From contig JAJFLK010000132.1 of the NCBI GenBank assembly GCA_021772735.1, forward strand, positions 1-9,695: 9,695 nucleotides of DNA. The letters are read 5' to 3'. Below, piece by piece: positions 4,723-9,695 of this stretch (positions are counted from its first letter, which is position 1; every line of letters begins with the position of its first letter). The notes beneath the pieces are model-generated. The model was not told where the DNA came from. It worked only from the letters and a program-made list of their open reading frames with translations, and made no database searches. A program made the position numbers and the translations under genes. The stretch is from Candidatus Sumerlaeota bacterium (lineage in GTDB: Bacteria > Sumerlaeota > Sumerlaeia > MVZB01 > JAJFLK01).

Positions 4723-6941
4723 AAGCGAACTCAAACATTTCGACATTGAGACAACTGGAACGGCGGTGCCGGCTGGCGCTCTATCGCGATCTCGTATCCG
4801 GATGGCACGGCACGCGAGGGGCGCTGCGAACGGCGGTCCGTATCGTGCTTCGCGGAATCATGCGCGGGGCCATGCGCCGAAAGATTGCCTGGATGATGCG
4901 CGTCGTGCGCGAGGCGCGGTTCGCGGCGCTGGTCGCCGGGACGATCCTTGCCACGGCTCTCGGCGGCTCGCCCACCTCGGTTTCCGCAGCTCCGATCCAG
5001 CTCTCCGACATCACCGCCGGCGCCGGCGGCTTCGCGATCGACGGCGTGGCGGCGGGCGATAAATCAGGCTGGAGCGTTTCGGCGGCAGGCGATGTGAACG
5101 GCGACGGCCTGGCCGATGTGATCGTCGGCGCCAATCGCACGGATCAGTTTACCTCGGATTCGGGACGCAGTTTCGTTGTGTTCGGCAAGGCCACGGGGAC
5201 GCTTGTTTCTCTCTTCGATGTCGCAGCCGGGATCGACGGTTTTGCCATCAACGGCGAGGCGTACGGCGATGTGGCCGGCCTCAGCGTTTCGGCGGCCGGT
5301 GACGTGAACGGCGATGGGCTGGGCGATCTGATTGTCGGGGCATCAGGCCGCAGCTATGTCGTCTTCGGCAAGACTACAGGCACGCGGGTCCAGCTTACGG
5401 ACATAACCGCCGGGTTCGGCGGCTTCACGATAAACGGGGAGGCGGAAAATGGTCTCTCCGGCCGCAGCGTATCTGCGGCAGTTGATGTCAACGGTGACGG
5501 CCTGGCCGATCTCATCGTCGGAGCTCCAAGCGCGGGTCCGAACGGATCGTTTTCGGGCCGAAGCTATGTCGTTTTCGGCAGGGCCGGTGGGGAGGTTGTC
5601 CAACTCTCGGACGTCACGGTCGGCGCGGGAGGCTTCGCGATCGATGGCGAGGCACGCAATGACTTGTCGAGTTACAGCGTTTCGGGAGCGGGCGATGTCA
5701 ATGGTGACGGCCTGGCCGATATCATCGTTGGCGCCCCACGTGCAGATCCGAACGGGAACGCCTCAGGGCGCAGTTACATCGTCTTCGGCAAGGCCACGGG
5801 CGCGCGCGTTCAGCTCTCGGACATCACAGGTGGGACGGGAGGCTTCGCGATCGATGGCGAGGACTTATTCGACTACGCGGGCCGCAGCGTTTCGGGCGCA
5901 GGCGACGTCAACGGTGACGGCCTCGCCGATATCATCTTAGGCGTCCGAGGCGTCATTCCCTCCGGGAGCAGCTACGTCATTTTCGGCAAGGCCGGCGGAT
6001 CGTTAATCCAGCTCTCGAACCTCAGAGCGGGGACAGGTGGGTTTGCGATCAATGGCGAGGCCGATGGCGACGCTTTCGGCGTAAGTGCTTCGGCCGCAGG
6101 AGATGTCAACGGCGATGGGCTGGCCGATCTGATTATCGGAGCCCATGGAGCAGACCCTAACGGGGATGAATCAGGGCGCACCTACGTCGTCTTCGGCAGG
6201 ACAAGTGGCTTACCGGTTCAGCTTTCGAACGTCAATGCCGGCGTCGGTGGCTTGGCGATGGATGGTGAAGGCGCCAATGACTTCTCGGGCAGAAGCGTAT
6301 CGGCTGCAGGCGATGTCAACGGCGATGGCCTGGCCGATCTGATCGTTGGAGCTCATTACGGCAATTCGACCGGGGGACCCGATTCGGGCCGCAGCTACGT
6401 CATCTTCAGCGCGGAGGTGCCACCTCGCTCAGCCGTCTTCAACGCCTTCAGCCGAGCGGGCGATGGACCCGGCGGGGACCCGGTTGTGCCCACCGTCGTC
6501 GGCGATTCGCGCGTCACGATCGATTGGCCGGACGATGACTTTGGAAGGGGGATGTTCAACATCCAAACCTCGAAGGAGCGCATCGTGATTAATCGCACCA
6601 ACGCTCTGATCGGAAACCTTGAGCCAATCGCGAACGTCGCGCAGGTCTGTTGGGGCGTCCTGACCGACCGGCCCGGCGCGGGCCCCGCCGAGGTCACGTT
6701 CAAGTATCTGGACCTCGAAATCGCCGGAATCGCGCTCGGTTCTGAAGCCGATCTCGCGATCTTCGCGGCCGATAGCCCGGATGGTCCGTGGGTCAAATTG
6801 ACGACGACGATCGACTCAGCGCGCAACACCGCCCGCGTGACGACAACCCTCGGCGCGTTTACGCATTTCGCGCTGGCCGAAGCTGCCACGGCGCCGGTTG
6901 CGCCGGTCAACTCCGCCAGGCAATGGCTCGAATACCGATGA
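4719..6941 (+). CDS. Exported FG-GAP repeat protein with seven-bladed beta-propeller
   Basis: 740 residues. The start at 4719 has GAGGAG at 4703-4708, 10 nt upstream. The N-terminus is long and Arg-rich. A hydrophobic core (about 68-83) ending SVSAAP at about 87-92 reads as a signal peptide, with cleavage near residue 90. Met59/Met60 would give a signal peptide of normal length but lack a good ribosome binding site. Residues about 93-565 hold seven FG-GAP repeats, each with the calcium-loop motif DVNGDGLAD followed by IVGA and a SGRSYVVFGK strand. The loop Asp residues are at 125, 195, 256, 326, 396, 462 and 532. Seven units make one closed integrin-alpha-like propeller. Residues about 570-740 look like a beta-sandwich ending in a GAFTHFALAE strand. 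No sortase, PEP-CTERM or other sorting tail is visible. Such proteins act outside the cytoplasm in calcium-dependent binding; the ligand is unknown. Confidence 0.9.
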   Translation: MKANSNISTLRQLERRCRLALYRDLVSGWHGTRGALRTAVRIVLRGIMRGAMRRKIAWMMRVVREARFAALVAGTILATALGGSPTSVSAAPIQLSDITAGAGGFAIDGVAAGDKSGWSVSAAGDVNGDGLADVIVGANRTDQFTSDSGRSFVVFGKATGTLVSLFDVAAGIDGFAINGEAYGDVAGLSVSAAGDVNGDGLGDLIVGASGRSYVVFGKTTGTRVQLTDITAGFGGFTINGEAENGLSGRSVSAAVDVNGDGLADLIVGAPSAGPNGSFSGRSYVVFGRAGGEVVQLSDVTVGAGGFAIDGEARNDLSSYSVSGAGDVNGDGLADIIVGAPRADPNGNASGRSYIVFGKATGARVQLSDITGGTGGFAIDGEDLFDYAGRSVSGAGDVNGDGLADIILGVRGVIPSGSSYVIFGKAGGSLIQLSNLRAGTGGFAINGEADGDAFGVSASAAGDVNGDGLADLIIGAHGADPNGDESGRTYVVFGRTSGLPVQLSNVNAGVGGLAMDGEGANDFSGRSVSAAGDVNGDGLADLIVGAHYGNSTGGPDSGRSYVIFSAEVPPRSAVFNAFSRAGDGPGGDPVVPTVVGDSRVTIDWPDDDFGRGMFNIQTSKERIVINRTNALIGNLEPIANVAQVCWGVLTDRPGAGPAEVTFKYLDLEIAGIALGSEADLAIFAADSPDGPWVKLTTTIDSARNTARVTTTLGAFTHFALAEAATAPVAPVNSARQWLEYR
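5000..6409 (+). repeat. Seven in-frame DNA repeats encoding the propeller blades
   Basis: The calcium-loop codons (GATGTCAACGG and close variants) begin at 5091, 5301, 5484, 5694, 5904, 6102 and 6312. The spacings are 210, 183, 210, 210, 198 and 210 nt, all multiples of three. The unit between loops 2 and 3 is 9 codons short because the DPNG-type loop is missing. The unit between loops 5 and 6 is 4 codons short. Confidence 0.85.
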
Positions 6942-6954
6942 GGGCCGCTGTCGC

Positions 6955-6972
6955 AAAGCCGACTTGGGCTTT
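6955..6972 (+). terminator. Weak hairpin after the FG-GAP gene
   Basis: AAAGCC-GACTTG-GGCTTT forms a 6-bp stem with a 6-nt loop, 13 nt after the stop codon at 6941. There is no following T-run, so intrinsic termination is doubtful. It may only be an RNA end-stabilising hairpin. Confidence 0.25.
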
Positions 6973-7054
6973 CTGCGCTTGAGGCGTTCCGACTTCGCGA
7001 TGTGTGGGCCTAAGTTGCGGCGACAGAGGCGAACATTGACACGACCCACGCCTT

Positions 7055-7069
7055 GAGCGAATCTCGCTC
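7055..7069 (+). promoter_or_regulatory. Inverted repeat upstream of the hydrolase-like gene
   Basis: GAGCGA-ATC-TCGCTC is a perfect 6-bp inverted repeat with a 3-nt centre. It lies 14 bp after a perfect TTGACA (7036-7041) and so covers the expected -10 position, where only GAATCT is found at 17-bp spacing. This could be an operator over a weak promoter for the gene at 7129. Confidence 0.25.
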
Positions 7070-7128
7070 GGTTTCAGCATGGTTCTCACCGTGGATATCA
7101 TAGGCCTCATCTTCTCCCCGCGCGCGCA

Positions 7129-7653
7129 ATGCCCTTCACCCCGTTTCATCTCGGTCCCGGTGCGGCCTTCAAAGCCGCCGGTCGCGGGCGTCTGAGCTTC
7201 TGCATCTTTGCGGGCACGCAGGTCATCATGGACCTCGAAGTGCTCGTGCGCATGTTCGCGGGCAGCCGGATCCTGCACGGATATTCGCACACCTACCTGG
7301 GCGCGACGGCTATCGGCCTGGTCTGTGCGCTCGTGGGCAAGCCACTTTGCGAGTACGTCTTCCATCTTTGGAATCGGATCGCATCACAATCTCCAACGAG
7401 TCGCTTCTACTTACCAGTTCGAATGTCCTGGACCGCCGCCTTGGTTGGTGCGTTCGTCGGATCGTATAGTCATGTGTTGTTCGATAGCATCATGCATGGC
7501 GACATGATGCCGTTGTGGCCTTTCAGCTCTGCCAATCCAATGCATCACATCATGGACGTCGGTTCGCTGCACGCGCTTTGCCTCGGCGCGGGAGTCCTGG
7601 GTGTGATCCTCATCGAGGTCGTCGCACCTCGGGGAAAAGACAACCATAAGTAG
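7129..7653 (+). CDS. Putative metal-dependent hydrolase-type membrane protein (YdjM/DUF457-like)
   Basis: 174 residues beginning MPFTPFHLGPG, an N-terminus typical of the inner-membrane metal-dependent hydrolase-like proteins around YdjM (DUF457, DUF4184). Candidate metal ligands follow the family layout: H7, D35 (in VIMDLE), H50 and H54 (HGYSHTYLGA), then H115, D119 and H123 (SHVLFDSIMHG). Hydrophobic segments at about 22-43, 55-70, 100-120 and 147-165 suggest membrane insertion. No substrate or reaction is firmly established for this family, so the hydrolase name rests on the His/Asp pattern. The ATG at 7129 is chosen for its family-typical N-terminus; no Shine-Dalgarno sequence precedes it. 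It stands alone: 187 bp separates it from the FG-GAP gene and 422 bp from the transporter gene, so I see no operon partner. Confidence 0.75.
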   Translation: MPFTPFHLGPGAAFKAAGRGRLSFCIFAGTQVIMDLEVLVRMFAGSRILHGYSHTYLGATAIGLVCALVGKPLCEYVFHLWNRIASQSPTSRFYLPVRMSWTAALVGAFVGSYSHVLFDSIMHGDMMPLWPFSSANPMHHIMDVGSLHALCLGAGVLGVILIEVVAPRGKDNHK

Positions 7654-7892
7654 TCCATCCTAAGCGGCCCGGGGTCGAAGGGACTCCTGTTGGCTCGCGC
7701 ATTCTGCGCTTGACGCGCCTCAGGTTCGCGTTGCATGATCCGGATTCGTCGTTGCGCGCGACCGTCAACCGGATCGTCCGCGCGGCAGGAATAAAACGCG
7801 GGAAAAATCGACTGATGCTGAACAGTAATTACATTCGCCACGATATCGGCTTTGCGACGCTCGTCGTCGTCAAGGCAATGGGGCCGCCGTAA
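7649..7892 (+). pseudogene. Coding-like open stretch without a start codon, possible 5'-truncated remnant
   Basis: This frame follows a TAA at 7646-7648 and is open to the TAA at 7890-7892. From about 7710 (TTG) it reads as plausible protein: LHDPDSSLRATVNRIVRAAG, later NYIRHDIGFATLVVVKA. About three quarters of the codon third positions are G or C, like the confident genes. The only in-frame ATG codons are far downstream, and there is no ribosome binding site. It ends 38 nt before a strong terminator, as a real gene end would. I read it as the C-terminal remnant of a lost gene, or less likely a TTG-started 60-residue protein. The end of a SAM-dependent methyltransferase is a guess from the hydrophobic final strand and is not established. 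Confidence 0.3.
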
Positions 7893-7930
7893 GGGTTGTG
7901 ACACAGCAATCGATCAACGATTGAACTCTC

Positions 7931-7972
7931 AACCCCCGGCAAGCCAAGCGCGATCCGGGGGTTTTTGTTTTT
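7931..7972 (+). terminator. Strong intrinsic terminator
   Basis: AACCCCCGG (7931-7939) pairs perfectly with CCGGGGGTT (7955-7963) across a 15-nt loop, followed by a T-rich tail GTTTTTGTTTTT (7961-7972). The T-run is on the plus strand, so it stops rightward transcription 103 bp before the MATE gene. The transporter therefore needs its own promoter, or the structure is an attenuator in its leader. Confidence 0.88.
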
Positions 7973-8026
7973 GGCCCGGCCGATCCCGGCAGGCAAAATC
8001 AACTGACCGCGCCTCAAGTGAGAACA

Positions 8027-8043
8027 GGGACATATTTCGGGAC
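8027..8043. repeat. GGGACA-type motif, possible REP-like fragment
   Basis: GGGACATATTTCGGGAC, preceded by GAACA, carries two GGGAC units. It resembles from memory the GGGACA-containing palindromic repeats that accompany REP-associated tyrosine transposases in many genomes. No transposase is present and only one copy of this form is seen, so the assignment is tentative. Confidence 0.25.
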
Positions 8044-8075
8044 GACAATTTCCGCCCGAATAACGCGACTAAACG

Positions 8076-9518
8076 ATGAGCAAGCCCATCACAGTCCAAA
8101 AGCTCGACACGGGCGAACGACCCACGCGCGAACTGCTCCGGCTCGCCATGCCGATTATCGGCATGACGGTCTCGCGCATGCTCATGGGTTTTATCGATTT
8201 CGCGATGGTCTCGACGCTCGGCACCGAGGCGCAGGCGGCGATCTCCCCGGCCAGCATCCTGGTCTTCGCCTTCATCTGCACCGGGCTCGGGGCGGCGCAG
8301 ACGATCCAGACTTTCGTCGCGCAATCCGACGGGCGGGGCGAGCCGTCCGAGGCCGGGGCGTTCGGCTGGCAGGCGGTCTATATCGGCGTGCTCATGGGCC
8401 TGCTGACGATCCCGGCCACCCGCCTGGTCGCGCCGCTCTACGCCTGGATGGGCCCCGCCGCACACCACGCCCCCGAGGTCATCGCGCTCGAGATGCAATA
8501 CACGAGCGTCGCGATCTGGGCGGCGGCTCCGGCGGTGATCTGCGGAGGTATGAACGGATTTTTCCAAGGCGTGCGCCGCCCGGCGGTCAGCTTGATTGCG
8601 ATCCTGTGCTCGATCGTTTTCAACATCGTCGGCAACTACGCGCTGATCTACGGCAACTGGGGCTTCCCGGAGATGGGCATCCGAGGCGCGGCCATCGCGA
8701 CGGTGCTCGGCTGGTGCGTGCGCGCCGCCGTGCTGATGCTCGCCATGACCTCGCGTCCGTTCGACGCCGCCTATTCCACACGCTCGAACTGGCGTCCGAA
8801 TTTCACGAAGCTCGGTTCGATCGCGCGAATCGGCACGCCCGCCTCGATCCAGTGGCTCGTCGATATCGGCTCGTGGGTCGTCTTCACGACGTTCATCATC
8901 CCGACCTTCGGGATGGTATCGATGGCCGCGACGAACATCGGCATCCAGCTCTTGCATCTCTCGTTCATGCCGGCCATCGGCCTCGCCATCGCGCTGTCTT
9001 CCCAAGTCGGTTTCGCCATCGGGCGCGACCGCCACGATGAAGCCCTGGCCCGGACGCGCGTCGCCCTGCGCCTGACGCTGGGATACATGGGCGCTGCGGG
9101 CATCGGCTTCATGCTCGCCGCGCGGCCGCTGGTCGGCGTGTTCACCGACGACCCGGAGGTCATCAACGCCGGCGCCACCGTGATGTTCTGCGTGGCGCTG
9201 TTCCAACTGCCCGACGCGCTGTGCATCGTCATGAGCCACGCCCTGCGCGGCGCGGGCGATACGCGCTGGCAGGCGATCGTCAACGGCCTTTGCTGCTGGT
9301 TCATCTTCATCGGCGGCGGCACGCTCTTCGCACGGGTGTGGCCCGAGCTGGGCCTGGCCGGGCCGTGGTCGATGTGCGTGGCTTTCGTCTTCGTGCAGGG
9401 CATCCTGTTCGCCTGGCGCTGGCAGAGCGGCGCCTGGCGCTCGATCCGCCTGTTCGATGAGGCTCCGGTCGCTGCGGCCCCGGGCGCCGCCGTGCCCGAA
9501 CCCGTTGAACCGGCTTAA
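8076..9518 (+). CDS. MATE-family efflux transporter
   Basis: 480 residues, the normal length for the family. About twelve hydrophobic segments are arranged as two similar halves: the first from about residue 23 (AMPIIGMTVSRMLMGFIDFAM) and the second from about 250 (ARIGTPASIQWLV). Asp41 in GFIDFAMVSTLG sits where NorM-type proteins have the conserved cation-binding Asp of helix 1. The typical LRGAGDTR segment is at 390-397. MATE proteins export drugs, toxins or metabolites across the inner membrane in exchange for H+ or Na+. The substrate and ion cannot be told here. The start is the first ATG that gives a family-like short cytoplasmic N-terminus; there is no Shine-Dalgarno sequence before it. 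The C-terminus ends in a Pro/Ala/Val-rich tail. It lies downstream of a strong terminator and is followed by GC-rich hairpins, so it is probably a single-gene unit. Confidence 0.92.
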   Translation: MSKPITVQKLDTGERPTRELLRLAMPIIGMTVSRMLMGFIDFAMVSTLGTEAQAAISPASILVFAFICTGLGAAQTIQTFVAQSDGRGEPSEAGAFGWQAVYIGVLMGLLTIPATRLVAPLYAWMGPAAHHAPEVIALEMQYTSVAIWAAAPAVICGGMNGFFQGVRRPAVSLIAILCSIVFNIVGNYALIYGNWGFPEMGIRGAAIATVLGWCVRAAVLMLAMTSRPFDAAYSTRSNWRPNFTKLGSIARIGTPASIQWLVDIGSWVVFTTFIIPTFGMVSMAATNIGIQLLHLSFMPAIGLAIALSSQVGFAIGRDRHDEALARTRVALRLTLGYMGAAGIGFMLAARPLVGVFTDDPEVINAGATVMFCVALFQLPDALCIVMSHALRGAGDTRWQAIVNGLCCWFIFIGGGTLFARVWPELGLAGPWSMCVAFVFVQGILFAWRWQSGAWRSIRLFDEAPVAAAPGAAVPEPVEPA

Positions 9519-9571
9519 GGCGGGCCCGCCCGAAATAGGCGGGCGTGATACCGGCCGGAATTAGTCCGGCC
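9519..9571 (+). terminator. Two consecutive GC-rich hairpins after the MATE gene
   Basis: Hairpin one pairs GCCCGCC (9524-9530) with GGCGGGC (9538-9544) around a 7-nt loop. Its left side is also part of a perfect 12-bp palindrome, GGCGGGCCCGCC (9519-9530). Hairpin two pairs GGCCGGA (9553-9559) with TCCGGCC (9565-9571) around ATTAG. They begin directly after the stop codon. No T-run follows, so they fit a factor-dependent end, RNA protection, or a leader structure for a gene to the right. Confidence 0.45.
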
Positions 9572-9577
9572 AACCGG

Positions 9578-9585
9578 AAAGGAGG
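9578..9585 (+). promoter_or_regulatory. Perfect Shine-Dalgarno sequence with no usual start codon
   Basis: AAAGGAGG matches the anti-Shine-Dalgarno complement in full, yet no ATG, GTG or TTG follows within 15 nt. An ATT at 9590 begins a frame that stays open to the window end (35 codons), but the residues match nothing I know. It sits just after hairpin two, so the RNA fold could hide or expose it. Confidence 0.3.
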
Positions 9586-9679
9586 ATCAATTCGGCGCGC
9601 CGCAATCGCGTGCCAACAACGCATCCCTTGTATTACGCCCGGACGCTCTGATAGGCTAACCGGGTTATCCTCGCCGCTT

Positions 9680-9695
9680 GGGACAGGCGTGTCCC
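9680..9695. repeat. Inverted repeat at the window end, possible REP-like unit
   Basis: GGGACA-GGCG-TGTCCC is a perfect 6-bp inverted repeat with a 4-nt centre, and it may continue past the edge. It shares GGGACA with the motif at 8027, so the two sites flank the MATE gene. Confidence 0.35.

Larger units (their letters stand above)
7654..8075. other. Intergenic gap between the hydrolase-like and MATE genes
   Basis: This 422-bp gap holds the coding-like remnant, a small hairpin (GCGCA-TTC-TGCGC, 7697-7709), a possible promoter (TTGACG 7710-7715 with CATGAT 7734-7739, 18-bp spacer), the terminator at 7931-7972 and a GGGACA-type motif at 8027-8043. Between 7973 and 8075 no clear promoter hexamers for the transporter gene were found. 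I do not recognise a known riboswitch. Confidence 0.5.

Noticed and set aside
5000..6409. Periodic repeats considered as a CRISPR or mobile repeat array
   Set aside because: All spacings are multiples of three within one open frame, and the repeats encode calcium-loop blades of a propeller.
7654..8075. Known riboswitch upstream of the MATE gene
   Set aside because: The terminator would suit one, but I could not match a known aptamer core, and the upstream stretch has coding-like codon bias.
7929..9239. 436-codon minus-strand frame opposite the MATE gene
   Set aside because: Its His/Arg/Asp/Glu-rich composition is what the reverse complement of a GC-rich membrane-protein gene produces, and no domain is recognisable.

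Overview
This GC-rich window carries eight confident or fairly confident genes on both strands, one edge-truncated gene and a few doubtful short ones. No rRNA, tRNA, CRISPR array, IS transposase or phage gene was seen. A large sigma-54 activator with no recognisable sensor, a seven-blade FG-GAP secreted protein, and starts with and without Shine-Dalgarno sequences would fit Planctomycetota or a similar environmental lineage. No marker gene proves this, so the assignment is a low-confidence inference.

Layout. 1-226 (minus): N-terminal end of a secreted protein, cut by the window edge. 227-452: divergent control region with a sigma-54-like promoter facing the secreted gene and a palindrome/direct-repeat cluster about 120 bp upstream of it. 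453-2021 (plus): sigma-54 (RpoN)-dependent activator. 2068-3471 (minus): HupE/UreJ-type membrane protein fused to a soluble C-terminal domain. 3641-3955 (plus): HspQ/YccV-like protein with a GTG start. 4036-4383 (minus): small three-helix membrane protein. 4384-4554: control region with a perfect 18-bp palindrome, a 19-bp-spaced promoter candidate and a 10-bp tandem repeat. 4555-4722 (plus): possible 55-residue protein whose stop overlaps the next start. 4719-6941 (plus): exported seven-bladed FG-GAP protein. 7129-7653 (plus): small YdjM/DUF457-like metal-dependent hydrolase-type membrane protein. 7654-8075: gap holding a coding-like remnant and a strong intrinsic terminator. 8076-9518 (plus): MATE-family efflux transporter. 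9519-9695: consecutive GC-rich hairpins, an orphan perfect Shine-Dalgarno sequence and a terminal inverted repeat.

The window does not read as one pathway. The best-supported functional link is the divergent pair at the left end: an enhancer-binding activator beside a secreted-protein gene that may have a sigma-54 promoter. The second candidate unit is the palindrome-controlled region with the small ORF and the FG-GAP gene. The others (HupE-like, HspQ-like, hydrolase-like, MATE) look like separately transcribed genes with envelope, stress or transport roles.
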